Made by a program: the position numbers and the translations under genes
In this document: positions 50,648 through 60,947 of the stretch, piece by piece
How the letters are laid out: the number at the start of each line of letters is the position of its first letter
How positions within the stretch are numbered: position 1 is the first letter of the stretch
Notes under the pieces: generated by a model
What the model was told of the DNA's origin: nothing
The model's database searches: none
What the model saw: the letters and a program-made list of their open reading frames with translations, nothing else
Assembly: GCA_934700335.1 (NCBI GenBank)
Contig: CAKUXM010000003.1
Coordinates: 62,001 to 126,000 of the forward strand
DNA length: 64,000 nt
DNA from: an uncultured Candidatus Melainabacteria bacterium
GTDB lineage: Bacteria; Cyanobacteriota; Vampirovibrionia; Gastranaerophilales; Gastranaerophilaceae
Reading direction: 5' to 3'

Positions 50648-53140
50648 ATGTTTGAAAGATTTACAGAAAAGGCTATAAAAGTTATTATGCTTGCTCAAGA
50701 AGAAGCAAGACGTTTAGGTCATAACTTTGTTGGTACTGAACAACTTTTATTAGGCTTAATCGGTGAAGGTACAGGTGTCGCTGCTAAAACTCTTAAATCT
50801 ATGGGTATTAACTTAAAAGATGCAAGAGTTGAAGTTGAAAAAATTATCGGCAGAGGTTCTGGTTTTGTTGCTGTTGAAATTCCATTTACTCCTAGAGCTA
50901 AAAGAGTTCTAGAATTGTCATGGGACGAAGCTAGACAATTAGGACACAATTACATAGGTACTGAACACTTATTATTAGGTTTAATAAGAGAAGGTGAAGG
51001 CGTTGCTGCTAGAGTTCTTGAAAATTCTGGTGTTGATTTGAATAAAATCAGAAGTAACGTAATTAAAATTTTAGGAGAATCTAAACCTCAACCAGTTTCT
51101 TCTGGTAGTAGCAGTTCTTCTTCATCTACAAGCAAGGCTAAAACTCCAAGTTTAGATGAGTTCGGTACAGATTTAACTCTTGCTGCAGCTGAACAAAGAC
51201 TTGATCCAGTTGTAGGTAGAGAAAAAGAAATTGAACGTGTAATTCAAATTCTTGCTCGTCGTACTAAAAACAACCCTGTTCTTTTAGGTGAACCAGGTGT
51301 TGGTAAAACTGCTGTTGCAGAAGGTTTAGCAACAAGAATAGTTAACGGCGAGGTTCCAGATATCTTAGACGGCAAAAAAATTATTCAGTTAGACATGGGT
51401 CTTTTGGTTGCTGGTACTAAATACAGAGGTGAATTTGAAGAACGTCTTAAAAAAATCATGGACGAAATTCGTCAAGCAGGTAACATCATCTTAGTTATTG
51501 ATGAAATGCACACATTAATGGGTGCAGGTGCTGCAGAAGGCGCTATTGATGCAGCAAACATCTTAAAACCTGCTTTATCAAGAGGTGAAATCCAAGTTAT
51601 TGGTGCAACTACTCTTGATGAATACAGAAAACACATCGAAAAAGATGCTGCCTTAGAAAGACGTTTCCAATGTGTAATGATTGAAGAACCTTCAATTGAT
51701 GAAACAATTCAAATTATCAAAGGTTTGAAATCTAAATATGAAGAACACCACAAATTAATAATTTCTGATGATGCAATTGTTGCAGCTACAAAATTATCTA
51801 GTAAATATATTACTGATAGATTTTTACCAGATAAAGCTATTGACGTTATTGATGAAGCAAGTTCAAAAGTTCGTTTATCAGTAAGCAACCTTTCTCCAGA
51901 AGGTAAAGAGCTTGAAAAAGAACTTCGTGGAATTATTAAAGAAAAAGAAGATGCTATCAGAAACCAAGAGTTTGAAAAAGCTTCTGCTTTAAGAGATGAT
52001 GAAGCTGATTGTAAAGAAAGAATTAGGGAATTAAATGATTCTCTAAGAGAAGAACAAGAAGCGAATAAACCTGTTGTTACAGAAGAAAATGTTGCAGAAG
52101 TTATTTCAACAATGACAGGTGTCCCTGTTACAAAATTAACAGAGGGCGAAAGCGAAAGACTTCTAAAATTAGAAGATACATTGCATGCAAGAGTTATTGG
52201 TCAACATGATGCTGTTGTTTCAATTTCAAAAGCAATTAGAAGAGCAAGAGTTGGTTTGAAATCACCAAACAGACCAATCGGAAGCTTTATCTTTGCTGGT
52301 CCTACTGGGGTTGGTAAAACTGAATTAGCAAAAGCATTAGCAGAAGCTGTATTTGGTTCTGAAGACAATATGGTTCGTGTAGATATGTCAGAATTCATGG
52401 AAAAACATTCTACATCTAAACTTATTGGTTCTCCTCCAGGTTATGTTGGTTATGATGATGGTGGTAGCTTAACTGAAACTATCCGTAAAAAACCTTACTC
52501 TGTTATTCTTTTTGACGAAATCGAAAAAGCGCACCCAGATGTATTCAACATCATGTTGCAAATTTTAGATGATGGTCGTTTAACAGATGCAAAAGGTCGT
52601 CATATCAACTTCAAAAATACAATTATTATCATGACTTCAAACATCGGTGCAAGCATGATTGCAACTCAATCTAAACTTGGTTTCTCAGTTGCAGAAGACG
52701 AAAAGAAAGATAAATACGAAAAGCTTAAAGATACTGTTCACGAAGAAATGAAGAAAGCTTTCAGACCAGAATTCTTGAACCGTATTGATGACATCGTTGT
52801 ATTTGCTCACTTGTCTAAGGAAGAAATTAGACAAATCGCAGATTTAATGATGAAAGATTTATTCAAGCGTCTTGAAGAACGTGATTTACACATGGAAGTT
52901 ACTGATGCAGTTAAAGATTTCTTAGCAACTGACGGTTACTCAGAAGCTTATGGTGCAAGACCATTAAGAAGATTAATTCAACGTAAAGTTGAAGATACTT
53001 TAGCAGAAGAAATCTTGACTAATAAGTATGAAGCTGGAGATACAATCGTTTTAGATTATAAAGACGGCAAACTTGTATTTTCTAAAAAAGGTGAAGAAGT
53101 TAAATCTGAGAAATTAGAAGAAACTGTAAAAGCTGAATAG
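50648..53140 (+). CDS. clpC: ATP-dependent Clp protease ATPase subunit ClpC
   Basis: 830 residues. Two Clp-N repeats (1-145), first AAA+ module (Walker A GEPGVGKT near 217), a middle region with a UVR-like motif (EFEKASALRDDEADC near 440), and second AAA+ module (GPTGVGKTELAKALAEAVFG near 557) ending in the Clp-B C-terminal small domain. It unfolds substrates for ClpP. TATAAT lies at 50630-50635, giving a very short leader with GAGGA before the ATG. ClpC is characteristic of cyanobacteria and Firmicutes. Confidence 0.97.
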   Translation: MFERFTEKAIKVIMLAQEEARRLGHNFVGTEQLLLGLIGEGTGVAAKTLKSMGINLKDARVEVEKIIGRGSGFVAVEIPFTPRAKRVLELSWDEARQLGHNYIGTEHLLLGLIREGEGVAARVLENSGVDLNKIRSNVIKILGESKPQPVSSGSSSSSSSTSKAKTPSLDEFGTDLTLAAAEQRLDPVVGREKEIERVIQILARRTKNNPVLLGEPGVGKTAVAEGLATRIVNGEVPDILDGKKIIQLDMGLLVAGTKYRGEFEERLKKIMDEIRQAGNIILVIDEMHTLMGAGAAEGAIDAANILKPALSRGEIQVIGATTLDEYRKHIEKDAALERRFQCVMIEEPSIDETIQIIKGLKSKYEEHHKLIISDDAIVAATKLSSKYITDRFLPDKAIDVIDEASSKVRLSVSNLSPEGKELEKELRGIIKEKEDAIRNQEFEKASALRDDEADCKERIRELNDSLREEQEANKPVVTEENVAEVISTMTGVPVTKLTEGESERLLKLEDTLHARVIGQHDAVVSISKAIRRARVGLKSPNRPIGSFIFAGPTGVGKTELAKALAEAVFGSEDNMVRVDMSEFMEKHSTSKLIGSPPGYVGYDDGGSLTETIRKKPYSVILFDEIEKAHPDVFNIMLQILDDGRLTDAKGRHINFKNTIIIMTSNIGASMIATQSKLGFSVAEDEKKDKYEKLKDTVHEEMKKAFRPEFLNRIDDIVVFAHLSKEEIRQIADLMMKDLFKRLEERDLHMEVTDAVKDFLATDGYSEAYGARPLRRLIQRKVEDTLAEEILTNKYEAGDTIVLDYKDGKLVFSKKGEEVKSEKLEETVKAE

Positions 53141-53162
53141 AATTTACTAAATACTAAATTTT

Positions 53163-53192
53163 AAAAGGACTAATCGAAAGGTCAGTCCTTTT
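53163..53192 (+). terminator. Intrinsic terminator of clpC
   Basis: AAAAGGACT (53163-53171) pairs with AGTCCTTTT (53184-53192) across a 12-base loop and T follow. It separates clpC from the efflux genes. Confidence 0.85.
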
Positions 53193-53270
53193 TTAATGTT
53201 TCTTAAAATCTTTCTCGCATGCTCTTTTTTTTTGTTATTATTCATGAATAAGGTAGTATTTGGGGATAAT

Positions 53271-54458
53271 ATGAAAAAAACAATTATAATCGTTGCATGT
53301 GTATTTATTGGTGCTATTTTAGCGCGTTTTATAACTTACCAATTTTCAGGTTTCATGATGATGAAAAAAATGAAAGCTGGTAACACTCCTGCGGTTGCCG
53401 TTCAAGAAGTTCAAACAAAAAATGTTATTAGAAAGTTTGAAGCTCCCGGTAGAATTCTTTCAGTATCGAGAATTGATATTGTTGCAAGAACAAGTGGTTA
53501 TTTAACAAAATCATATTTCAAGGAAGGTGATGTTGTTAAAAAAGGACAAGTTTTATTTGAAATCGAACCTCAAGAATATCAATTAGCGGCAAATAAAGCA
53601 AAAGCAAATTTAGATAATGCAAGAGCACAATTGAATTATTATAATAAACAATTAGTAAGATATGCAGAACTTGTAAAACAAGATTATGTATCAAAAGCTC
53701 AATATGACCAAATTTTGGCACAAAGAGATTCATACAAAGCTCAGGTCGCGTTGAATGATAGTGCATACAGAGATGCTCTTAGAAATTTAAGTTACACTCA
53801 TGTAAAAGCACCGGTTGACGGGCAAGTTGGTATGATTAACATTACGATTGGAAACTATGTAACTCCATCTTCTGGAGTTTTGACAACAGTAAATAGTGTT
53901 GACCCAATTTATGTTTCATTCCCACTTGATGCTAAAAATTATACTGAGTTAATGAATGTTGATAAAGTTGCTGATGTAAATCGTGATGTTGATTTGTATT
54001 TCTCATCTGGTTCAAAATATGAACACAAGGGTGTACAAAACTTCCACGATAACAAAGTTGATGCAACAACTGGGTCTATTATGATGAGAGCAACTTTTCC
54101 TAACCCAGAAGGTTTGTTGATTAATGGTAATTACGCAACTGTATATGTTTATTCTAAACAAAGACAAGAATCTCCAGTTGTTCCTCAAATTGCTGTTATG
54201 GAAAACCCTCAATATAAATATGTTTATAAACTAGATGCTAAAGGTCTTCCTCAAGTTCAACAAATTGAAACTTTTGGTCAAGAAGGTTCTGATTGGGTTA
54301 TTAAATCTGGTTTGAAAAAAGGTGATAAGGTTGTAGTTTCAGGTATTCAATCAGTTATACCGGGTAAACCTGTAAGAATTTTATCAGAACAAGAAGTTCA
54401 AGAATTAGATGCGAAAGCTAGTAAGAAAGCTTCTGAAACTAAAAAAAATAAAAAGTAG
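53271..54458 (+). CDS. RND efflux periplasmic adaptor (membrane fusion protein)
   Basis: 395 residues from the ATG at 53271, where GGGG lies upstream and the sequence begins MKKTIIIVACVFIGAIL, a single N-terminal membrane anchor; an in-frame ATG at 53196 overlaps the clpC terminator and is rejected. The hairpin domain (ANLDNARAQLNYYNKQLVRYAELVKQDYVSKAQYD) lies between the halves of a lipoyl-like domain (GYLTKSYFKEGDVVKKGQVLFEIE and APVDGQVGMINITIGNYV). It links the pump at 54482-57649 to the outer-membrane channel that follows. Confidence 0.93.
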   Translation: MKKTIIIVACVFIGAILARFITYQFSGFMMMKKMKAGNTPAVAVQEVQTKNVIRKFEAPGRILSVSRIDIVARTSGYLTKSYFKEGDVVKKGQVLFEIEPQEYQLAANKAKANLDNARAQLNYYNKQLVRYAELVKQDYVSKAQYDQILAQRDSYKAQVALNDSAYRDALRNLSYTHVKAPVDGQVGMINITIGNYVTPSSGVLTTVNSVDPIYVSFPLDAKNYTELMNVDKVADVNRDVDLYFSSGSKYEHKGVQNFHDNKVDATTGSIMMRATFPNPEGLLINGNYATVYVYSKQRQESPVVPQIAVMENPQYKYVYKLDAKGLPQVQQIETFGQEGSDWVIKSGLKKGDKVVVSGIQSVIPGKPVRILSEQEVQELDAKASKKASETKKNKK

Positions 54459-54481
54459 AAAAAAATAGATAGAGAAAATAA

Positions 54482-57400
54482 ATGGCCGAAGAAAATAAAA
54501 AGAATTCAACATCACAAAATACTAATACAAATCCATTTGTAAATAGACCAAAGTTTGCGATAGTTATCTCATTAACTATCGTACTTGCGGGTTTAATTAC
54601 AATGATTGGTCTTCCGTTGGAAGATTATCCGTCAATCACACCTCCTCAAGTTGTCGTATCAGCAACATATACGGGTGCGAGTGCTGACGTAGTAAGAGAT
54701 ACAGTTGCAGCTCCTCTTGAGGCTCAATTGAACGGGGTTGAAGATATGATTTACATGTCATCAACTTCTCAGAACGGTTCTTACGAGCTTACGATTTACT
54801 TCAAAGTTGGTACTGACCCTGATATGGCGGTAATCAATGTAAATAACAGATTGCAACTTGTAACACCACGTTTACCTAGTGAAGTTAGAACGTACGGTAT
54901 GACGGTTAAAAAAAGACGTGGTGGTCCTGGTGTTTTGATGGTATCTATGACTTCACCAAATAATGCGTTTGACTCTCTATACTTAGCAAACTACGCTTCT
55001 ATATATGTAAAAGATGAACTTGCTCGTATTGAGGGTGCCAGTGATGTAAACGTTTATGGTGCAGCTTCTTATTCTATGAGAGTTTGGTTAGATCCTGTTA
55101 AAATGGCTAACTATAAATTGTCTGCATCAGAAGTTATCGCTGCTATTCAAGCTCAAAATACGCAAGCCGCAGTTGGGGACTTAGGTGCTGAACCTTTGAA
55201 AGAGCATAAAGATATTAAAATTACTCTTCGTACAAAAGGTCGTTTGACTGATGTTAAACAATTTGAAGATATCGTTGTTTACTCTAATACTGATGGTTCA
55301 AACGTAAAACTTAAAGATATTGCTAGAATTGAACTGGGTGCTGAAAATTATGCAAGTGGTTCATATATCGGGGGTAAATCTTCTGCATTGATTGTTATTA
55401 AACAATTACCAGAAGCAAATTCTATTGATTTGGCAAACAAATCAGCTAAAAGATTAAAAGAATTAAGTAAGTCATTTCCAAAAGGCATGGAATATAAGAT
55501 TGAACATGATGAAACTGAATTTATTCGTGAGTCAATCAAAGAGGTAGAATATGCTATCGCAATTGCAGTTGCACTTGTTGCTGCTGTAACATATTTATTC
55601 TTAGGCTCTGCAAGAGCTGCGTTTATTCCTCTTTGTGCAATTCCTGTTTCATTGATTGGGGTATTTATTTTCGTAGGTTTATTCGGTTTTTCAATAAACT
55701 TACTGATGTTGTTCGGTTTGGTACTGGCAGTAGGTCTGGTAGTAGATGATGCTATCGTTGTACTCGAGAATGCTCAGCGACATATTCAGATGGGTAAAGA
55801 TAAAAAAGAAGCTACTATCATTACTATGATTGAGGTAACTGGTGCGATTGTTGCAACAACATTGGTTTTGATGGCGGTATTTGTTCCAGTATGTTTCATT
55901 CCTGGTATCAACGGTCAAATGTTTAGACAATTTGCTGTTTGTATTGCTTGTTCAATGGGCTTGTCTGCGATTGTTGCGCTTTCATTATCACCTGCATTAT
56001 GTGCAATGATTTTGAAAAATGGCGATGCTTACGAAGAAGAGAAAGAATATATCAAAAAATTTAATGAATGGTTTAACAAAGTTAGAGAACAATATTTACA
56101 CGCAGTTCACTACTTTGTAGATTCCCCAAAACATACAATGGTAACATTAGGTTCGTTAATTGTTGTTGCTTTAGTGATTTCTCATATCATTCCAACAGGT
56201 TTTATTCCTCAAGAAGACCAAGGTGCGGTATTTGCTCAAATTCAATTGCCAGATGGTGCTTCAACATTGAGAACAAAAGAAGTTGCGACTACTGTTGAAA
56301 AAGGTATCAATGAAATTCCAGGTGTTGAACAAACAATTAACATTATTGGATTTGCTGGTGAAAATACAGCGTTTATTGTTGCTCAGTTAAAACCATGGTC
56401 AAAACGTGGACGTAAAGAATCTTCTGATGCGGTTGTTGCAAATATCAGAGCTAGATTTTCAAACTTCCCTGCAGCGAAAGTTGTAGCGTTCCAACCTACA
56501 TCAATTCCAGGTTTAGGTTCATTCGGTGGTTTTGAATACCAGTTGCTTGATAAAGGTGATAGAACGCCTCAAGAATTGTATGACGAGTCATTGAAACTTA
56601 TTCGTGCTGCGAATATGGATAAGAGTTTGACATCGGTGTTCTCAACTTATACAGCGACATTGCCACAAATTTTGGTTAAAGTTGATGAACAACAGGCTAT
56701 GGCTCAAAATGTTTCTGTAAGTGAAATTTACAGAACTATGGCAGCTGTTTATGGTACAACATACGTAAACGACTTTAATAAATTCGGGCGTGTATATCGT
56801 GTTATGTTGCAAGCCGATGCTGATTATAGAACAGCAGAACCTGATTTGAAGAGATTATTTGTTAAAAATAACAGAGGTGATATGGTTCCATTATCATCAA
56901 TGGTTAAGTTTGAACCAATCGTTGGACCTTACAGTTTAACAAGATTTAATATGTACAATGCCGTAACAATCAACGGTCAAGGTGCCGGAAGTACTTCTTC
57001 TGGTCAAGCAATGAAGGCTATGGCAAATCTTTCTGATAGGATTTTACCAAAAGATATGGGCTTTGCTTGGTCTGGTAGTTCTCAACAAGAACAAGAATCT
57101 ACTGGTCAAATCGGCTTTATCTTGGCTTTATGTTTTACATTCGTATACTTATTCTTAGTTGCGTTATATGAAAGCTGGACATTACCGATTGCCGTAATGT
57201 TAATTGCTCCGGTATCAATGGTTGGTGCGTTATTTGCTCAATATGTTGCAGGTTATACTTTAGACTTGTACTGTCAAATCGGTCTTGTCGTACTGATTGG
57301 TTTAAGTACAAAACAAGCAATTCTGATTATTGAGTTTGCGAAAGAAGCTTTTGAGCGAAACGGCGGTGATGAAGTTGCCGCAGCAATGGAAGCGGCTCAA

Positions 57401-57649
57401 TTAAGATTTAGAGCAGTTATGATGACTAATATTGCCTTTATCTTAGGGGTTGTTCCATTAATCTTTGCATCAGGTGCTGGTTCTGTAAGTAGACACTCTG
57501 TTGGTATGACAGTGTTCGGTGGTATGATTGCCGTAGCGTTTGCAGGTACTATGCTTGTTCCCGCATTCTTTGTTTGCGTTCAAAGAATGAAGAGATTTTC
57601 ACATAACTATATTGAAAAAAGAAAAGAGGCTAAAAATGAAAATAAATAA
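54482..57649 (+). CDS. RND multidrug efflux permease (AcrB/HAE1 family)
   Basis: 1055 residues, full length. After the first helix comes PLEDYPSITPPQVVVSATYTGAS; helix 4 carries the proton-relay aspartates in VGLVVDDAIVVLENAQRH; repeats and the second periplasmic half follow (GFIPQEDQGAVFAQIQLP). It exports drugs or other hydrophobic compounds using the proton gradient. It lies between adaptor and TolC-like genes in one operon and the ORF overlaps the next start by 14 bases. Confidence 0.97.
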   Translation: MAEENKKNSTSQNTNTNPFVNRPKFAIVISLTIVLAGLITMIGLPLEDYPSITPPQVVVSATYTGASADVVRDTVAAPLEAQLNGVEDMIYMSSTSQNGSYELTIYFKVGTDPDMAVINVNNRLQLVTPRLPSEVRTYGMTVKKRRGGPGVLMVSMTSPNNAFDSLYLANYASIYVKDELARIEGASDVNVYGAASYSMRVWLDPVKMANYKLSASEVIAAIQAQNTQAAVGDLGAEPLKEHKDIKITLRTKGRLTDVKQFEDIVVYSNTDGSNVKLKDIARIELGAENYASGSYIGGKSSALIVIKQLPEANSIDLANKSAKRLKELSKSFPKGMEYKIEHDETEFIRESIKEVEYAIAIAVALVAAVTYLFLGSARAAFIPLCAIPVSLIGVFIFVGLFGFSINLLMLFGLVLAVGLVVDDAIVVLENAQRHIQMGKDKKEATIITMIEVTGAIVATTLVLMAVFVPVCFIPGINGQMFRQFAVCIACSMGLSAIVALSLSPALCAMILKNGDAYEEEKEYIKKFNEWFNKVREQYLHAVHYFVDSPKHTMVTLGSLIVVALVISHIIPTGFIPQEDQGAVFAQIQLPDGASTLRTKEVATTVEKGINEIPGVEQTINIIGFAGENTAFIVAQLKPWSKRGRKESSDAVVANIRARFSNFPAAKVVAFQPTSIPGLGSFGGFEYQLLDKGDRTPQELYDESLKLIRAANMDKSLTSVFSTYTATLPQILVKVDEQQAMAQNVSVSEIYRTMAAVYGTTYVNDFNKFGRVYRVMLQADADYRTAEPDLKRLFVKNNRGDMVPLSSMVKFEPIVGPYSLTRFNMYNAVTINGQGAGSTSSGQAMKAMANLSDRILPKDMGFAWSGSSQQEQESTGQIGFILALCFTFVYLFLVALYESWTLPIAVMLIAPVSMVGALFAQYVAGYTLDLYCQIGLVVLIGLSTKQAILIIEFAKEAFERNGGDEVAAAMEAAQLRFRAVMMTNIAFILGVVPLIFASGAGSVSRHSVGMTVFGGMIAVAFAGTMLVPAFFVCVQRMKRFSHNYIEKRKEAKNENK

Positions 57650-59102
57650 TAAAATTTTATTATTAGCTTTAGTTCTTATGTTATCGTTATCTACTTGTTT
57701 TGCAAGTGATAATAAAAAAGATGACAATGCTAACATTAAAAATATTGGAAATGTAGTTAAAAAAGAAGAATATCCAAATTCAGAAAATGTTGCGCCTGTT
57801 GTAAACAAACAACAAGGTGAGGACACATATGTTGTCGAAGGGTCTGTAGAAAAAAATATTGATATTACATTAAATGAATGTATAAGATTTGCTCTTGGTA
57901 ATAACCCTAAAATCAGAGAATCAATGGAAGATATTATTGCTTCTGATGCAAGAGTAAGACAAGCTTGGTCTAACTGGTTTCCGCAATTAAATTGGCAAAC
58001 TGGTTATACGAGAATTAAACAATTGCAATTAGCAGACTTATTGGGTAGTGGTGGTGCTAGACCATATAACTACTACGTTTTAGGACAAATCTCATTATCT
58101 GAAATGCTTTATGACTTTGGTGTAACTCAAAATAAGGTTACTATCCAAAAGTTAGAAAGAGATGCTTATAAAATCAATTTAACTTCAACAATCAATGACG
58201 TAATTATGAACGTAAAAAATGATTACTATAATCTTTTGTATGCTTATGACAGACGTGATGTTGCAGAAGATACAGTTAAAAAGTTTGAAATGTTCTACAA
58301 CCAAGCAAAAGCGTTCTATGAAATTGGTACAAATCCAAAAGTTGACGTTACAATTGCTGAAGTTAATTTAAGTAATGCTAAATTAGAACTTATTCAAGCA
58401 AATAATGCTGTTGATGTTGCAGTTGCTAAATTAAATAATTCTATTGGACTACCATACAAAACTCAATACAATGTTAGAGAAAGATTACAATACTATCCTG
58501 TTACAGTAACTTTAGACGAGGCTGTTTCTATTGCTGAAAAATCAAGACCAGATTTATTGATTTTAGGAAAAAAAGTAGAAGCCGCAAAACAAAATTGGAA
58601 ATTAGCTAAAAAAGCTTATTATCCAAACATTTCTGTTGAAGGTCAAGTTGCAGTTGGTGGTAAAACCCCAACCTCTACATATGGATACAACTTGGGTGGA
58701 TATTTGAACTTTCCTACTGTTAACGGCATGTTGATTAAAAACCAAATTAAAGAAGCAAGAGCTAGTTATGATAGAGAAATGGCAAGAGCTGAATCTTCAA
58801 GAAACAATATTTTCCTTGAAATTCAACAAGCGTATTACACTCTAGATGAAAAGAAAAGCCAAATTCCTGTTGCTTTCTTGAACGTAAAAAAAGCAAAAGA
58901 AAACTATGAATTATCATATGGAAGATATAAAGTAGGTGTTGGTAATCCTACAGAACTTAAAGATGCGCAAGTATCATATCAAAATGCTCAATTGTCATAC
59001 TATAACACGCTTTATCAATACAATTCTGCAAGAGCTAAGCTAGAAAAAGCTATCGGCAGAAACCTTGTTGATAAAGATATGGTTATTAATTTAGAGAAGT
59101 AA
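57636..59102 (+). CDS. TolC-family outer membrane efflux protein
   Basis: 488 residues from the ATG at 57636, preceded by AGAGG; an upstream in-frame ATG at 57612 would add a Lys/Glu-rich stretch before the signal peptide MKINNKILLLALVLMLSLSTCFA. Two OEP repeats are visible (about 70-280 and 300-485), with LNECIRFALGNNPKIRES and LDEAVSIAEKSRPDLLILGKKVEAAKQNWKLAKKAYYP (broken here only by the loop). It completes the tripartite pump. Its end overlaps tlyA by 17 bases in convergent orientation. Confidence 0.94.
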   Translation: MKINNKILLLALVLMLSLSTCFASDNKKDDNANIKNIGNVVKKEEYPNSENVAPVVNKQQGEDTYVVEGSVEKNIDITLNECIRFALGNNPKIRESMEDIIASDARVRQAWSNWFPQLNWQTGYTRIKQLQLADLLGSGGARPYNYYVLGQISLSEMLYDFGVTQNKVTIQKLERDAYKINLTSTINDVIMNVKNDYYNLLYAYDRRDVAEDTVKKFEMFYNQAKAFYEIGTNPKVDVTIAEVNLSNAKLELIQANNAVDVAVAKLNNSIGLPYKTQYNVRERLQYYPVTVTLDEAVSIAEKSRPDLLILGKKVEAAKQNWKLAKKAYYPNISVEGQVAVGGKTPTSTYGYNLGGYLNFPTVNGMLIKNQIKEARASYDREMARAESSRNNIFLEIQQAYYTLDEKKSQIPVAFLNVKKAKENYELSYGRYKVGVGNPTELKDAQVSYQNAQLSYYNTLYQYNSARAKLEKAIGRNLVDKDMVINLEK

Positions 59103-59895
59103 ATGCATCTTGAACAATTTGTTCTGGGATAATTTCATTATCTAATTCTTTATCTGACAACAAAATTAGATATTCAATGTTGCCGTGAGGACCTTTGATT
59201 GGTGAATATGTTAGGTCATTAATTTTTAGGTCTAAACTTCTGGCATGAGAAATGACGTTGTTTATAATATCAAGGTGCACTTTTGGATTTCTTACCACTC
59301 CACCTTTTTCTACAAGGTCTTTTCCTGCTTCAAATTGTGGCTTGATTAAACATACCATTTGAAAATCTTTTTCACGAATAAGTTTTTTGAAATTTTCTAA
59401 AACTTTAGTTAATGAGATAAAAGATACATCGCAAACAAGAAGTTCTGCTTTTTTGTCGTTTTCGTCATAAACTTCATTTAATTTACAGTTTTTTAAGTTG
59501 CAACCTTCAATGACTTTTACTTGTTTGTGTGAACGAAATTTCCAGTCAATTTGATTGTGCCCAACGTCAACTGAATAAACAAATTTAGCGCCATTTTGAA
59601 GCAAACAATCTGTAAATCCGCCTGTTGATGCACCTGCATCAATACAAATTTTGCCTTCAGGGTTTACGTTAAATGCTTTTAATGCTTTTTCTAATTTAAA
59701 GCCACCTCTTGATACGTAAGGCATTGATTTTACTCTGATTTCATATTCTTTTTCTGTGTTAATTTGATATCCAGCTTTTGTAATTCTTTCATCATTGATT
59801 AGTACATCACCAGCTAAAATTGCTGATGAAGCTTTGCTTTTGTTTTCAAAATATCCTAAGCTTACTAAATATGTATCAAGTCGTTCTTTTTTCAA
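59086..59895 (-). CDS. tlyA: TlyA family rRNA (cytidine-2'-O)-methyltransferase
   Basis: 269 residues. An N-terminal S4 RNA-binding domain (RLDTYLVSLGYFENKSKASSAILAGDVLINDE) precedes an FtsJ-like methyltransferase with GASTGGFTDCLLQNGAK and a conserved VCDVSFISL segment. TlyA methylates 16S and 23S rRNA. The start is TTG and overlaps the TGA stop of tatD by four bases (TTGA), showing that TGA is a stop codon here. Confidence 0.93.
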   Translation of the reverse strand: MKKERLDTYLVSLGYFENKSKASSAILAGDVLINDERITKAGYQINTEKEYEIRVKSMPYVSRGGFKLEKALKAFNVNPEGKICIDAGASTGGFTDCLLQNGAKFVYSVDVGHNQIDWKFRSHKQVKVIEGCNLKNCKLNEVYDENDKKAELLVCDVSFISLTKVLENFKKLIREKDFQMVCLIKPQFEAGKDLVEKGGVVRNPKVHLDIINNVISHARSLDLKINDLTYSPIKGPHGNIEYLILLSDKELDNEIIPEQIVQDAFTSLN

Positions 59896-60668
59896 AATTC
59901 AAATACCTTATGTGCGTTATTTGTAGTTACTTCCATAACATGTTCTACTGATGTTTCACGTAATCTTGCAATTTCTTCTGCTACAAGTTTTGTGTATGCA
60001 GGTTGATTTGTTGTTCCACGATATGGGTGAGGAGTTAAATATGGTGCATCTGTTTCTAGTAGTAGATAATTTTCATCAATGTTTTTTGCAACTTCTTTCA
60101 TTTTTTTCGCATTTTTAAAAGTTACAACGCCCCCAAGAGAAATAAACCAGCCTTCTTTTATACATTCATTTGCAAATTCTAAACTGCCTGAAAAACAGTG
60201 CATGATTACTTTAGAGTTGTTTTCCTTGTATTCTTTTATGATATCAAAAGTATCTTTATGAGCTTCTCTATCGTGAACATTTATTGGTAAATTCAGTTCA
60301 TTTGCAAGTTTAATTTGTTTTATAAAAATATCCTTTTGTAAATCAATAAAAGTTTTATCCCAATAATAATCAAGCCCAATTTCGCCAATACCAATAATTT
60401 TTTTGTTTTGAGTAACTTTTTCTCTGATTTCATCTAAAATATCGTCATTCCAAGTTTTTGCTTCTTCTGGAAAAACTCCTAGCATTCCATAGACTTGTTC
60501 GTATTTATTAGAAAGTTCTATGATTTTATCAAAACTTTTTACATCTGCTGAGGGAATAATTATTTTTTTTACGTCATTTTTAATTGCATTCTTCAATATT
60601 TCATCTAGTGAAATATCTTCTATCATATCAATATGCGAATGTGTATCTACAATGTAATTATTTTCCAT
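59892..60668 (-). CDS. TatD-family metal-dependent DNase
   Basis: 258 residues. DTHSHIDM supplies the HxH metal ligands, followed by GIGEIGLDYYW, INVHDREAHKDT, VIMHCFSGSLEFA and LLETDAPYLTPHPYRG, the complete TatD pattern. It acts as a 3'-5' exonuclease or deoxyribonuclease in repair. There is no ribosome binding site: the ATG follows TGTTATAAT by six bases, indicating a leaderless transcript shared with tlyA. Confidence 0.93.
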   Translation of the reverse strand: MENNYIVDTHSHIDMIEDISLDEILKNAIKNDVKKIIIPSADVKSFDKIIELSNKYEQVYGMLGVFPEEAKTWNDDILDEIREKVTQNKKIIGIGEIGLDYYWDKTFIDLQKDIFIKQIKLANELNLPINVHDREAHKDTFDIIKEYKENNSKVIMHCFSGSLEFANECIKEGWFISLGGVVTFKNAKKMKEVAKNIDENYLLLETDAPYLTPHPYRGTTNQPAYTKLVAEEIARLRETSVEHVMEVTTNNAHKVFEF

Positions 60669-60674
60669 AAAAAA

Positions 60675-60683
60675 ATTATAACA
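60675..60683 (-). promoter_or_regulatory. Extended -10 of the leaderless tatD-tlyA promoter
   Basis: On the minus strand TGTTATAAT is followed by six T and then the tatD ATG, identical in layout to csoR and anmK. Confidence 0.7.
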
Positions 60684-60908
60684 TGAATATTTTGTTACAA
60701 AAGTAACACAAATGTTATAAACTAAAAAAATAGTGGTACTTATAGTATATATAGACTAACACTGGAGAATTAGAACTTATAAATAAGGTCTAAAGGATTA
60801 GAAAACACCCCAAACGAAAGGATTCTGCATACTAGAAGTATCGTAGAGAGTTAAGACTAACACATATTAGATGTCTCTGAATTGTGCGTTTGCAAAATTT
60901 GGAGAGTG
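60684..60908 (+). other. Intergenic region, possible transcribed structure
   Basis: No reading frame. TATAGTATATATAG (60738-60751) could be a -10 region, after which TAGACTAACAC occurs (60749-60759) and AGACTAACAC recurs near 60851. A hairpin AGAGA/TCTCT with inner AGAC/GTCT (about 60844-60878) and CATACTAGAAGTATCG-type small stems are possible. No known RNA family is recognised. Confidence 0.3.
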
Positions 60909-60941
60909 CCACGTTGACTTTTTCGTGGTGAGGATTATATA
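60909..60941 (+). promoter_or_regulatory. Promoter with overlapping palindrome
   Basis: TTGACT (60914-60919) and TATATA (60936-60941) are 16 bases apart, and the ATG at 60948 follows the -10 by six bases. CCACG (60909-60913) and CGTGG (60924-60928) form an inverted repeat around the -35 box, a likely operator. Confidence 0.6.
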
Positions 60942-60947
60942 AAAAGT

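Noticed and set aside
59892..59895. Reassigned TGA codon, considered because nearly all stops are TAA or TAG
   Set aside because: tatD ends in TGA where tlyA begins, and TGA is not needed as a sense codon in any conserved gene, so the standard bacterial code fits.
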